A DNA stretch of 64,000 nt, taken from positions 3,844,001 through 3,908,000 of the forward strand of contig OY763926.1 of assembly GCA_963667715.1 (NCBI GenBank), in the 5' to 3' direction. Within the stretch, counting starts at the first letter, position 1. The number at the start of each line of letters is the position of its first letter. Position numbers and translations under genes: made by a program. The notes below the pieces were generated by a model. It was not told the DNA's origin and did no database searches. It worked only from the letters and a program-made list of their open reading frames with translations. Below are positions 25,061 through 34,420 of the stretch, piece by piece. This stretch comes from JAFGDI01 sp963667715 (GTDB lineage: Bacteria; Planctomycetota; Phycisphaerae; Sedimentisphaerales; SM23-30).

Positions 25061-25268
25061 AATTGCTATTCCTTTCCACAAGATTTCTGATCAATAAATA
25101 CTGTCAGGCACATTACCTGACAAAAAGAAAACAGCGATATCGATATTAAACCGATAAGGCGTGATCTCTGACTAACATCCATGTTTCGCACCTGTTTATA
25201 GTCAGAAGAAAATATCCGTATCATATCCAACTATACGCTATCAATCAGAAACAATGAGAGAAAGACAA

Positions 25269-25853
25269 TCAAGGGCCGGGGTTGACGTCACCATCATTTT
25301 TTTCATGGTCCATCTGGCGAGCGGGGCCGGGGCCGTGATCGAAACCGCCGGGGCCATGGCCGGGAGCACCAAAGCCACCAGGGCCGCCGAAGCCGCCGGG
25401 GCGACCAGAGCCGTCAATTTCATCCATTGCCCGCTTAAATTCCGTGACCTGTGCGGGAGTGAGTATTTTAATAATTTCCTGCATATTGTGCATTTGAGAG
25501 AGCTCGAACTCTGCATTCATTCGTCCCAGTTCAGAGGCAATCTCATTTATTTTCTGCTGATCGGGCTGATCTTCAAAGACAAAGCCAACCATTTGTTTTT
25601 TCAGCGAGTCTGTCTTTTCAAAAAGTTTGTGCAGCTGTTTGTCATGTTCCCAGCGAAGAGAGCGTATCTGCTTGAGCTGCTCTTCGGTTAGATTGAGTCG
25701 GTCGGCCATCGGATCTCTCATCATCATTTGTCCGTGAGGGCCGCGGTCGGGGCCGGGAAAGACTTTTAAGAGAAAGACAACAACTGCAATATTGGTGCAG
25801 CACAACATTACAATAAGAAAAGTCGCAATTTTATTTTTTGTTATATAATCCAT
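25269..25853 (-). CDS. Spy/CpxP/CnrX-like membrane-anchored sensor (Metal_resist-like)
   Basis: A 194-residue protein with a single N-terminal membrane anchor (residues 10-31) and a periplasmic helical domain with the Spy-type 'LTEEQLKQIRSLRWEHDKQL' and 'LTPAQVTEFKRAM' elements. The tail is Gly/Pro/His-rich ('GFGAPGHGPGGFDHGPGP') and could bind metal. It is the third gene after an ECF sigma factor and a small membrane protein. That order and topology match the CnrH-CnrY-CnrX/Ncc metal-sensing systems, in which the Spy-like sensor controls the anti-sigma factor. The ligand is unknown. Confidence 0.8.
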   Translation of the reverse strand: MDYITKNKIATFLIVMLCCTNIAVVVFLLKVFPGPDRGPHGQMMMRDPMADRLNLTEEQLKQIRSLRWEHDKQLHKLFEKTDSLKKQMVGFVFEDQPDQQKINEIASELGRMNAEFELSQMHNMQEIIKILTPAQVTEFKRAMDEIDGSGRPGGFGGPGGFGAPGHGPGGFDHGPGPARQMDHEKNDGDVNPGP

Positions 25854-25941
25854 ATCACCATTTGTTCATAAATGTTCTAACTGGCAATCGGTACAGCTTA
25901 CCCAACTGGCCGCTGCCAAGTATGAATAGTTTAAGGTACCT

Positions 25942-26256
25942 TTATTTGATCGGCCAGAAAACGCCGATGCGATTCTGCTCGAAATTTGCTACCATAACAT
26001 TGGTTACGGCAGACTGATAATTTTCACTCTGCTCCATAGCCCGTGCAATAGCAAAGCCATTAACAAAAGTAACGACCAGCACCGCAGCGAGGGCGCAGAT
26101 CTTATACTTCAGGGCCATGCGATCCTGTCGCGAGATATTTAATGCCCTGGCAGCGATCCGGCTATCGAAACCTGGCGAGCCGATAATTTTAACATGATCA
26201 TCGAGAAGGCCAAGAGTTGCATTGACCTCATTTTCAACTAATACTTTTTTGTCCAT
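25942..26256 (-). CDS. Putative anti-sigma factor (small single-pass membrane protein)
   Basis: A 104-residue protein. Residues 1-48 are cytoplasmic and charged, residues about 50-70 form one transmembrane helix ('ICALAAVLVVTFVNGFAIA'), and about 35 residues lie outside. It starts 33 bases after the stop of the ECF sigma gene, the usual place for its anti-sigma factor. There is no zinc-binding HxxxCxxC motif, so it is not a ZAS-type anti-sigma factor. The role is inferred from position, size and topology, as for CnrY-like proteins. Confidence 0.65.
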   Translation of the reverse strand: MDKKVLVENEVNATLGLLDDHVKIIGSPGFDSRIAARALNISRQDRMALKYKICALAAVLVVTFVNGFAIARAMEQSENYQSAVTNVMVANFEQNRIGVFWPIK

Positions 26257-26289
26257 AATACACGCCCGCTTTCGAGCCCAAACACTCCG

Positions 26290-26838
26290 CTAAAACAGCT
26301 TTTCATAATATTGCCGCAATTCCTTTTCCAGATTTGCGCGTCCTCTGAATAATAAAGATTCGACGGCGGAAACGCTCGTCCTCATTACCTTTGCCGCTTC
26401 TTTATTACTTAACAATTCGATCTTACATAATACCAGAGCAGTTCTCTGCTTTGTGGGCAGATTCTGCATCGCCATAAAAAGAATATCACGACGCTCCTTC
26501 AGGTTGAGCGGCTCGGCTGGGTCCTGATGAGCCGCACCGCACCCTTTGGCAAAAAACAAACCTTTCAGGTCTACTAATCGTTTTTTTCTCTTACGCTTCC
26601 TCAAAGTGTCGATCGATTTATTAACAGCAATGCGTGAGATCCAGGTAGCAAGCTTAGCCTCACGTCGAAACTGTCCGATAGACCGATATACCTCAACAAA
26701 GACTTCCTGGGCAACGTCTTCGGCATCTTCCCTGCTGCTTAGAAAGCCGTAGCAGATATTTATGACCTTATCACGATACTCTTGAAGTAATTGTTCAAAT
26801 TCACTTTGAGAACCATTTTGTAGTTCTTCAATTTGCAC
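26290..26838 (-). CDS. ECF-type RNA polymerase sigma factor
   Basis: A 182-residue sigma-70-family factor of the RpoE/ECF group. Region 2 includes 'EDAEDVAQEVFVEVYRSIGQ' and 'LATWISRIAVNKSIDTLRK' (residues about 37-80). Region 4 includes 'LPTKQRTALVLCKIELLSNK' and the helix-turn-helix 'EAAKVMRTSVSAVESLLFRG' (about 125-170). The start is a GTG at 26836-26838 with only a weak Shine-Dalgarno. It heads a minus-strand operon with a membrane anti-sigma candidate and a Spy-like sensor, and probably directs their autoregulated expression. Confidence 0.93.
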   Translation of the reverse strand: MQIEELQNGSQSEFEQLLQEYRDKVINICYGFLSSREDAEDVAQEVFVEVYRSIGQFRREAKLATWISRIAVNKSIDTLRKRKRKKRLVDLKGLFFAKGCGAAHQDPAEPLNLKERRDILFMAMQNLPTKQRTALVLCKIELLSNKEAAKVMRTSVSAVESLLFRGRANLEKELRQYYEKLF

Positions 26839-27249
26839 TTATTTCTTTTTCCAGTTTTTACTCCTCAGATCCTACTTCTCTATCCGTTACAATAGACGCT
26901 TATCGGAGTAATACCATGCATATTGACGATATTTTTTTAGCGGGAAGCACGCCAACCGCCCTACCACGCCACATAAAACAATGTTAAGCAAGCACTTACA
27001 ACTACGAGGCAATATGTAAAAAAACATATCATTTCCATAATTTATATCGTTTATTTTGAGATATGGCTTGAATATAGGTGGAATAGTTATGGGACTATAG
27101 GATATGGAGCTTGTAATGGTTAAGGTGGGATAAGGAAAAGAAGAGTTAACACAAGGGCGCAGAGACGCAAAGAGTTGGTTGGCGATTGGGGGTTGGTTGG
27201 AGATGTTTGAGACGCAAGATATTGCGTCTCTACTATGACATCAAATAGC
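26839..27249. other. Intergenic region with repeat remnant
   Basis: The 300 bases upstream of the sigma gene hold its promoter region, with no motif I can name. At 27141-27185 is a partial copy of the 'aacacaagggcgcagagacg' repeat, followed by a gagacgcaagatattgcgtctc hairpin (27213-27234). Confidence 0.5.
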
Positions 27250-27555
27250 TTAGAAGCGTTTTCTCAGCCATTTGCGGACTGGTTCATCGTATAGTTTCAG
27301 GCAGGCGTAGGCCAGGATGAGACTTGCGAAAATGAGCAGTATGCCGTAAGGCAGGCCTTGTTTGAGCTGGATATTATTGTTCATTGTCCAGGCAACATAA
27401 ACGTAGATCAATGAATAGTGGGTGATATAAAGCGGGTATGATATTTCGCCCAGTAATTTGCAGATTTTGGTAGAGAATTTACCTATTACGACACTGCCGG
27501 CACCAATAGATACGATCAGTGGGAAAAGAACAATAATACAGAACCATATAGGGAA
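27250..27555 (-). pseudogene. 3' fragment of an acyltransferase-3 family gene
   Basis: A minus-strand frame without a start, from an in-frame TGA just beyond 27555 to TAA at 27250-27252, encoding about 101 residues. The conserved C-terminal part of integral membrane acyltransferases is clear: 'LLGEISYPLYITHYSLIYVY', a hydrophobic helix, and 'LKLYDEPVRKWLRKRF'. The N-terminal 250 or so residues are missing, so the gene is inactive. Such enzymes acylate surface polysaccharides or lipids. Confidence 0.8.
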
Positions 27556-28056
27556 TCACCACCCTAATGTTTACAACAACATAAACCAAATATGACAATA
27601 CTATTTAACACTTAACTACAAAATCGTAAGAGTATAAATAGCAATACGTTATAATACGACAGTGCCATTGACTCCTGACACCTTTTATTTAGGGTTGTGT
27701 GAGCTGGTTGATGTTTGGTTATGCTATCTTTGGTTTGGTTCCATTTTTTGGGGAAGTAGCGGTTGATGGTTATCGTAATGTTATTTATGTTTTAAGACGA
27801 CTGCATATTAATTGTTTCTGGCTGAAAATAGCTTTGAAAGCAATTGTCAGAGGTGGCACGTAATAATATGCCAAAATATTATTATTTTTTGTCACCAATT
27901 ATAGCTTTTTTAATCATTATAAATAGAAGGAGATAATTGTAATTGTCTCACTTATATTATAGGCAATCTCTAAAAATTCAATCCGGGCTACAAACGGTCT
28001 CGTTTTCGCCTCAAAAGCAATTTTCAGAGATTACCTACATTTACAGGAGCTATAAA
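27556..28056. other. Intergenic region upstream of the beta-galactosidase
   Basis: No intact gene. The left 180 bases replace the missing part of the acyltransferase and include 'tgccattgactcctgacacc', which resembles debris from a small element but cannot be named. The right part has a purine-rich 'agaaggagataatt' (27926) and the stem-loop at 27961-28036. Confidence 0.5.
27961..28036. repeat. Inverted repeat / stem-loop upstream of lacZ-like gene
   Basis: aggcaatctctaaaaattc (27961-27979) pairs with caattttcagagattacct (28018-28036), 16 of 19 positions, around a 38-base loop. It may be a small non-autonomous element or a leader hairpin; it lies 21 bases before a short open leader frame. Confidence 0.55.
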
Positions 28057-28113
28057 ATGAAGAAGATCAGTAATGATCGTCAAACCGCGTTTACGAAGGG
28101 AACAAATAAATGA
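28057..28113 (+). CDS. Possible 18-residue leader peptide overlapping the GH2 start
   Basis: ATG at 28057 with an 'aggag' Shine-Dalgarno at good spacing, encoding MKKISNDRQTAFTKGTNK and stopping at TGA 28111-28113. That stop overlaps the ATG of the next gene (ATGA). The arrangement suggests translational coupling. It is very short and could be chance. Confidence 0.3.
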   Translation: MKKISNDRQTAFTKGTNK

Positions 28114-31100
28114 AGAAAAATAAATTACCAGTTAAAATTCTATGTGCTTTGCTGTCATTGTTAGTATTCGATACAGCAAAAGCTGCCAATAGTTCAACTA
28201 ATATGAAGGCTGATAAATTTGATATCAGCTGGATTTCCAATGAAAAAGTGTTCGCTGTAAATAAAGAAGTTGGTCATGCTACATATATTCCATATGCCAG
28301 CTCGGCCGAGATGAAGGCCGATGAGCATTATAATGTGCCGTGGCTTACTCCTGCTAAGGCAATGACAATAGACCTAAATGGTACGTGGAAATTCAACTGG
28401 GTACAAGGTACCAAGTCTGGGCCGGGAGCCAGCGAGTTTCAGGCGGCCAACTACGATGATAGTAAGTGGAACGATATCAGAGTACCAATGAACTGGGAAA
28501 TGGACGACCGCTATAACAAACCTACCTATAATAACACCGGCTATCCATTTAAGAATGAGCCGCCATTTGCCCGCGAAGGATACGAGGAACACGGCATTGT
28601 CGATCATAATGCCACTGGTTTCTATCGCCGTGGCTTTGATCTGCCCGCCAATTGGAGTGACAAACGTGTATTTATCCATTTCGATGGTGTCTATAGTGGT
28701 GCTGTAGTCTGGGTAAATGGCAAATTTGTCGGATACACTCAGGGCTCTAACAATGATGCTGAGTTTGATATTACCGACTATACCAAAGAAGGTAGAAATC
28801 AGCTATCGGTACGCGTCTATCGCTGGACCGATGGTTCTTATCTCGAAGGCCAGGATCAATGGCGTTTAAGTGGTATTCACCGCGATGTATATCTGGTCGC
28901 TACTCCAAAAACTTTCGTGCGTGATCATTATATCACCGTATTAGAACAGAGAGAGGATGGAACTGGCGGAAAGTTAAACGTTGCACTCGATATCGACAAT
29001 CGTGAAGGTAAGGCAGCAACCAAAAACTATAAGCTGGAACTGCTCGATGCCAAAGGCAGGCTAATTGCTTCCAGACAGCAGAAAGTAACCGCTTCTGGTC
29101 AATCCACAAAAGTCGATCTTACCACCGACTATTTGAGCGGGCTTACTCCATGGAATACTGAGAATCCTTACCTTTACACAGTTGTAATCAGCCAGCTCAA
29201 TAAGGGTAAAGAAGAAATGGTATTCTCAACTAAATATGGTTTCCGCAATATCAAAATGATAAACGATGGCGATAATCATTATGCCGCTATTAACGGTAAG
29301 CGTATCTTCTTCAAGGGTACTAATATCCACGATTCCGATCCGCTTTATGGTCGCTATGTGGCTGTTGAAACTATGTTGAAAGATATCACCCTGATGAAGC
29401 AGGCTAATATTAACACTGTGCGTACCAGTCATTATCCGCGTCAGCCGAAGATGTACGCTATGTTTGATGCCTACGGTCTGTATATTATGGATGAAGGTGA
29501 TCTGGAATGTCATGGTAATAACAGCCTGACCAGAAACCCCGATTGGCGAGATGCTTTTGTTGACCGAGATGTTAGAATGGTGCTTCGCGACCGAAATCAT
29601 CCAAGTGTTATTTTCTGGTCGCTGGGTAATGAAAATGGCGGAGGCAGTAACCTTGACGAATCCTATAAGGTGCTCAAAACTATCGATGACCGTTATATTC
29701 ACTGCCACGGCAATGAAAGCAGCTCCGATATGCATTCTGAGATGTACACCAGCGTAGAATGGGTCAATCGCCTCAAAAATGGCAGAGACGGCAAGCCGTT
29801 CTTTATCTGTGAATATGCCCATGCCATGGGCCAGGCGGTGGGTAATCTTGTTGATTACTGGCAGGCTATTGAAAGCGGCAGCGGCATTATTGGTGCCTGC
29901 GTATGGGATTGGGTTGACCAGTCTATTTACGATCCGACCAGTCTTAAAGAAGGAAAGCTGGTAAATAAGGACGGCTTCCATGCCTGGGGCTCCGGCTACG
30001 ATTATGATGATTACGTGATCAATCATCCGGGCCGTTACAATGACCACGCCTTTCAGGGTAACTTTTTAAATAATGGTATCGTCACCCCTGACCGCAAATG
30101 GACAGCCAAGCTTACCGAAATTAAAAAGGTGTACCAGTATGTGGAATTTTCAGGGTTAACTGCTGATAATAAGCAGGTGACTATCAAGAACAAATATCCT
30201 TTCAATAACCTTGCGGATATGTTCTATTTGAAATACAGTGTTTGCAAAGATGGTCGCGAAATTGAAAGCGGTCAGGTAAAGAAGATCGATATCCCATCTG
30301 GTGACTCGCGTTCTATTAACCTGCCGATCAAAAAGATCAATAAATACGATAATTCTGAATACACTGTAAACGTTGCACTTTGCCTGAATAAAGCTACTGC
30401 CTGGGCCAAGAGCGGCTATCAGCTGGCCGATGAGCAGTTTCTTGTAAAAGAACGCAGCGATCTGCCGGTAATTACAGCCAAAGGCCGCTTAACTATAAAT
30501 GGCAAAAAGGTAACCGGTGATAATTTCTATGTTGAATTTGATGATAGTGGAGCAATGAAGAGCTATAACTTCAAGGGCCATGAGCTGCTGGCAGCTGGGC
30601 CTGAGTATAACGATTTCCGCCGTATTGATAACGATACCGAAGGTAAGCAATACGAGAAAAATAACGGTGACGGCGGTGACCACAGATATGATTATGGTGC
30701 TACCGGCATCAATGGCCATAAGATCATCACCGATCTTTCCAAACAAGGTGATAATGTGGTAATTTCTATGTCAGGTCAGGGCTGGAAAGCTAACTACACT
30801 ACTAACTATACCATCTATCCTGACGGTACAGTGGATATGAAAGTAAAGTTCGATCCTCAACGCCGCGGCCTTCGCCGTCTGGGTCTGGCCATGCAGTTTG
30901 CCGATGGTTTTGAAGGTGTAGAATATTATGCCAAAGGGCCATGGTCAAACTATAAGGACCGTCAGACAGGATCATATCTCGGTCGCTATACAACTACTGT
31001 TGACGATATGGTCGAAGAATATGTACATCCGCAAACCTATGGCGATCATCAGGAGCTGCGTGAACTTATCCTTAATAATAAAGCTGCGAAGGTAAACCTT

Positions 31101-31373
31101 TGTATTCAGACTCAGGGTATGGTTTCCTTCTCACTTAGCCATTATGATGAACTAAGTTGGAACCAGCATATCCAGTACGAACGTCTGCATTGGAGTGATC
31201 TTACCCGTTATGGGAAATTGTTTGCCCACTTCGACTATTGGCATCGCGGCCTGGGTAACAACAGCTGCTTCTCAGACTCTTGCCTGAAGCACTATGAAGT
31301 ACCATATCCGGGCAATGATCAGGGTGGCGATCTTACATATACCTTGCGTTTTATACCAAAGGATGCCAATTAA
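28110..31373 (+). CDS. Secreted beta-galactosidase, glycoside hydrolase family 2
   Basis: A 1087-residue LacZ-type enzyme with a signal peptide (residues 1-25, ending 'DTAKA'). The five-domain GH2 layout is present: jelly-roll sugar-binding domain with 'GFYRRGFDLPANW' and 'VYRWTDGSYLEGQDQWRLSG', Ig-like domain, and TIM barrel with the acid/base Glu in 'WSLGNENGGG' (about 507) and nucleophile Glu in 'FFICEYAHAMGQ' (about 568). It ends with the C-terminal beta-galactosidase small-chain domain ('YYAKGPWSNYKDRQTGSYLG'). It hydrolyses terminal beta-galactosides outside the cytoplasm. Codon use is richer in gcc/acc/cgc than neighbouring genes, which may indicate transfer. Confidence 0.95.
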   Translation: MKKNKLPVKILCALLSLLVFDTAKAANSSTNMKADKFDISWISNEKVFAVNKEVGHATYIPYASSAEMKADEHYNVPWLTPAKAMTIDLNGTWKFNWVQGTKSGPGASEFQAANYDDSKWNDIRVPMNWEMDDRYNKPTYNNTGYPFKNEPPFAREGYEEHGIVDHNATGFYRRGFDLPANWSDKRVFIHFDGVYSGAVVWVNGKFVGYTQGSNNDAEFDITDYTKEGRNQLSVRVYRWTDGSYLEGQDQWRLSGIHRDVYLVATPKTFVRDHYITVLEQREDGTGGKLNVALDIDNREGKAATKNYKLELLDAKGRLIASRQQKVTASGQSTKVDLTTDYLSGLTPWNTENPYLYTVVISQLNKGKEEMVFSTKYGFRNIKMINDGDNHYAAINGKRIFFKGTNIHDSDPLYGRYVAVETMLKDITLMKQANINTVRTSHYPRQPKMYAMFDAYGLYIMDEGDLECHGNNSLTRNPDWRDAFVDRDVRMVLRDRNHPSVIFWSLGNENGGGSNLDESYKVLKTIDDRYIHCHGNESSSDMHSEMYTSVEWVNRLKNGRDGKPFFICEYAHAMGQAVGNLVDYWQAIESGSGIIGACVWDWVDQSIYDPTSLKEGKLVNKDGFHAWGSGYDYDDYVINHPGRYNDHAFQGNFLNNGIVTPDRKWTAKLTEIKKVYQYVEFSGLTADNKQVTIKNKYPFNNLADMFYLKYSVCKDGREIESGQVKKIDIPSGDSRSINLPIKKINKYDNSEYTVNVALCLNKATAWAKSGYQLADEQFLVKERSDLPVITAKGRLTINGKKVTGDNFYVEFDDSGAMKSYNFKGHELLAAGPEYNDFRRIDNDTEGKQYEKNNGDGGDHRYDYGATGINGHKIITDLSKQGDNVVISMSGQGWKANYTTNYTIYPDGTVDMKVKFDPQRRGLRRLGLAMQFADGFEGVEYYAKGPWSNYKDRQTGSYLGRYTTTVDDMVEEYVHPQTYGDHQELRELILNNKAAKVNLCIQTQGMVSFSLSHYDELSWNQHIQYERLHWSDLTRYGKLFAHFDYWHRGLGNNSCFSDSCLKHYEVPYPGNDQGGDLTYTLRFIPKDAN

Positions 31374-31740
31374 TAGCTCAAACTGGCCGCTGGGTAGTTT
31401 GAGAAGAGTTAGTTCAGCTGTAAATTGTTCACGATTACAGGAGGAAAGGTTGTAAGGAAGTAAGGTTATAAGGGACAGATTGACCGCTAAGCGGTCAGAG
31501 TAATTTAATAATTCATCTTGATTATTACTCTTATATCAATAACTAGAGAATTATCGAATTCTGGCCTACTACCAACTTTATCTTACATCCTTTCTTCCTT
31601 GCATCCTTACTACCTTTTGTAACTGTGTGATCGGTTACATGATTTACCGTTTTTCTTATTTAGTCTTGGTTTTGTGGGGGTGGTTTGAGACAAGACATAG
31701 CTAGTCTCTACGTGGGGATGGCTTGGTAATGAATCTCTGG
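31374..31740. repeat. Intergenic repeats after the beta-galactosidase
   Basis: An 'agctcaaactggcc...gtttgagaag' hairpin (31377), 'aggttgtaaggaagtaagg' with a gaccgctaagcggtc hairpin (31441-31500), and an inverted 'ccttactaccttttgtaac' stretch (31580-31640). No gene is seen and the region ends with 'gagacaagacatagctagtctc' near 31688. Confidence 0.55.
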
Positions 31741-32589
31741 TTATATGTTTACTGTCTGGCGGTTAGAATCACAAGCAAGGATGCTTGTGCTACCTATACG
31801 CGGGGTGATATTAAACTTTTCGATGAATATGTCATCCAGCATTGAAGCTATAGATTCAACAACATTGTCGGGTTTGAAGGCGTATCTCATAAGGTCGTTG
31901 GGGCGTGTAGAGCCGGTGAGAACCAGTACGGTATTGTATCCCATCTGTACTCCGCCGAGTATATCAGTGTCCATGGTATCGCCGATCATTACAGTTTCGG
32001 CGGTAGTAAGTTCCAGCTGCTTGCGAGCGGCACGCATCATAACAGGGCTGGGCTTGCCAACGCTAAAGGCATTTATGCCGGTGGCCTTTTCGAGCATTGC
32101 TACGATAGCACCACAGCCGGGCCTGAAGCCGGTCGGAGTCGGGCAGTTTGGATCGGGGTTAGTGGCAACGAGTTTTGCACCATTTAGAACGTGCATAGTA
32201 GCCTTATCAAGCTGCTCGCTATTGTAAGCTCTCCCCTCACCAACAACAACATAATCCGGGTCATGGTCAACGATAGCATAGCCATTTTCGTGTAAGGCGG
32301 TAATGAGCCCCCCTTCCCCGATAACGTATGCTGTGCCGTTGGGCTTCTGGGCTGCGAGGTATCTGGCGGTGGCCATGGCACAGGTGAAAACGTGCTTATC
32401 TTCAACATTTATACCAATCCGCCTGAGCTTGAAGACAACATCGCGTCTGCTCCGCTGTGAATTATTGGTAAGAAACATAAAAGGTATATCGCACTCTATT
32501 AACTTATTAATAAACTCGCCGGCACCAGGGATAAGATTATCATCCTTGTATATAACGCCATCCATATCGATCAGGAATCCATAGTTCAT
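31741..32589 (-). CDS. HAD superfamily IIA hydrolase (NagD-like)
   Basis: A 282-residue phosphatase of the HAD-IIA subfamily. Motif I is 'FLIDMDGVIYK' (Asp nucleophile, residues 5-15), motif II is the Thr in 'FMFLTNNSQRSRRD', and motif III/IV are 'GKPSPVMM' and 'VMIGDTMDTDI'. The C2-type cap domain lies between. Likely substrates are phosphorylated sugars or nucleotides. The final 20 or so residues (after 'FIEKFNI') are not typical of the family and may be a read-through into flanking sequence. Stand-alone gene surrounded by repeats. Confidence 0.92.
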   Translation of the reverse strand: MNYGFLIDMDGVIYKDDNLIPGAGEFINKLIECDIPFMFLTNNSQRSRRDVVFKLRRIGINVEDKHVFTCAMATARYLAAQKPNGTAYVIGEGGLITALHENGYAIVDHDPDYVVVGEGRAYNSEQLDKATMHVLNGAKLVATNPDPNCPTPTGFRPGCGAIVAMLEKATGINAFSVGKPSPVMMRAARKQLELTTAETVMIGDTMDTDILGGVQMGYNTVLVLTGSTRPNDLMRYAFKPDNVVESIASMLDDIFIEKFNITPRIGSTSILACDSNRQTVNI

Positions 32590-33439
32590 AAAACTCTCTC
32601 CAATTTATCTACTGTTTCGTAACCGTTCACATCGTTGCATGGATAACAAAGTAAGCAACAAGCTAATTGTTTAGTAACAAGTAATAAGTAACAAGAAATA
32701 AGTAACAAGAAATAAGCTCTGGATTCTCGCTGGGCTCGAAACTATCACATTTTGTTGCCTGATGCCTGCTTCTGCAAAGCAGACACCGAATCATATATAT
32801 GCTTCGCATGACTGCGTATCATGTTTACTGTCACTATCACCGTGCAAACGGTTACACTGTTTCTATATTATTTAACGGCTTGTGCCGTCATGAGATATGT
32901 AGATATACAATATCCGTGCCAATTAGAATTGTTTTGAAACTACGTGAACAATGGCTGATTTTGAGCTAAAAATGGTTATGTGGTTCAATATAAGTCAATA
33001 CCTGTGGTTCAAAAATGTAACTAATAACTAAATGATTACATTTATTTCACACTCCAAGTAAACATATTCCAGCTTAGGTAATTTGAGACTAGCATTTTGC
33101 ATTTGAGTCAATAAAAGCAATAATCGGACAAAATAATACTTGCAGGGTCAGTTTAAAAAGGTAATATAAAACAAGTACTTTATCATATATTTTATTATTC
33201 AAGTGTAAGACGTCAGGGCCGGAGTCGGAAATAATCTAGGTTTCCACTGGTCTGGCAAAAATTATTAATCTATTAGAGGTGATTTTTGAAATTTATTAGT
33301 AAAACAGATGCGTGACAGCGCACACGAGTGTGTGCGCACCAATTAAGACTTTTTGGAGGTAATCAATATGTAAACAATTTATAAAAACAAAACCTTGCAG
33401 GTTGAATCTGTAAGGCCAAAATAAAGGATTATATATATC
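32590..33439. other. Long intergenic region with repeats
   Basis: 850 bases without a supported gene. It holds a 'gtaaccgttcacatcgttgc' element (32618), copy 7 of the 'agtaacaag' repeat with extra tandem units (32667-32750, core ctcgctgggctcg), a 'ctgcttctgcaaagcag' hairpin (32768), a gcgcacacgagtgtgtgcgc hairpin (33320-33340) and 'tttggaggtaatcaatatgtaa' (33352), a ribosome-site-like sequence before an immediately closed frame. Nothing resembling a known riboswitch was recognised. Confidence 0.5.
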
Positions 33440-34216
33440 ATGAAAAAATGGTATGAAGAATTATTCGAGAATTTCGCAGAAGGTTATGATAACGAGCATT
33501 TTACACAGGGCACCCTGGGAGAATGTGATTTTATCGAAAGAGAAATCGGCGAAAATAAAGTGTTTCGGATACTGGATATAGGTTGCGGTACAGGCAGGCA
33601 TTCGATAGAACTTGCCAAACGCGGTTATAAGGTAACTGGTATCGATCTCTCAGAGTGCATGTTATCAAAAGCTTGTAAGAAAGCTGAAGAAGCCGGGCTA
33701 GAAGTTGATTTTCGATTGGCGGATGCCCGAGAGCTGAAATTTTCGAATGAGTTTGACGCTGTAATAATGCTTTGTGAAGGCGGCTTTAGCCTAATGGAAA
33801 CCGATGAGATGAACTTTGCGATTTTGCAAGGTGCGACCAGAGCATTAGTTCCAGGTGGTAAGTTTATATTTACCTGCCTGAACGGTTTGTTCCCGATATT
33901 CAATTCGGTGAAGAAATTTATGGATAAGGCCGTAGCAGAAGCTGAAGAAGGCTGTGCAAATGCCACCTATGATCAGGGTAATTTTGACCTGATGACATTT
34001 CGTCAGAGCTGTAATATCACAGTTGTAGACGATGGAGGCTGCGAAAAGCATCTGGCATGCAATGAGCGATTCTACGCTCCAAGCGAGATAAACTGGCAGC
34101 TGAAAAGTCTTGGCATGAGCAAAGTCGAGATATTCGGCAGTAAGCTGGGAGCCTATAGCAGAGCAGACAAGCTTCAAACAGATGATTACGAGATGCTTAT
34201 TGTAAGCAGTAAGTAA
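33440..34216 (+). CDS. Class I SAM-dependent methyltransferase
   Basis: A 258-residue Rossmann-fold methyltransferase. Motif I 'RILDIGCGTGRHSIELAKRG' is at residues about 43-62 and the acidic motif II 'VTGIDLSECML' at about 66-76. Motif IV-like 'FDAVIMLCEGGFSLM' follows. The pattern is that of Methyltransf_25/11 small-molecule enzymes; the substrate is unknown. No signal peptide. Followed by a strong hairpin terminator at 34233. Confidence 0.9.
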   Translation: MKKWYEELFENFAEGYDNEHFTQGTLGECDFIEREIGENKVFRILDIGCGTGRHSIELAKRGYKVTGIDLSECMLSKACKKAEEAGLEVDFRLADARELKFSNEFDAVIMLCEGGFSLMETDEMNFAILQGATRALVPGGKFIFTCLNGLFPIFNSVKKFMDKAVAEAEEGCANATYDQGNFDLMTFRQSCNITVVDDGGCEKHLACNERFYAPSEINWQLKSLGMSKVEIFGSKLGAYSRADKLQTDDYEMLIVSSK

Positions 34217-34232
34217 TATCCTCAAATAACAG

Positions 34233-34267
34233 GTAGAGACGTGTAAAAGCGTCTCTACTTCTTTTTT
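34233..34267 (+). terminator. Terminator after the methyltransferase
   Basis: gtagagac / gtctctac stem with a 10-base loop, then 'ttctttttta'. The stem sequence also belongs to the gagacgc...gcgtctc hairpin family seen at 17738 and 27213. Confidence 0.65.
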
Positions 34268-34420
34268 ATAAGTGCAAAAGTGTAGAAGTGAAGAAGGAAA
34301 TGTTTTGGTTGGGGTTGAAATGTGTGAGGGTTGGAGTTAATAATATTGTGCTGAAATGGTAATCGAGTATGAAGATAATCACAATATTGATATAAATAGT
34401 TGCTAGAAAGGGTAATTGTT

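Noticed and set aside
29226..30047. 273-codon open frame antisense to the GH2 gene
   Set aside because: The sense strand carries conserved GH2 motifs throughout; the antisense frame has no ribosome site or recognisable domain.
33180..33439. Possible riboswitch before the SAM methyltransferase
   Set aside because: Only isolated small hairpins (such as gcgcacac...gtgtgcgc) were seen; no match to a known riboswitch core could be recognised.
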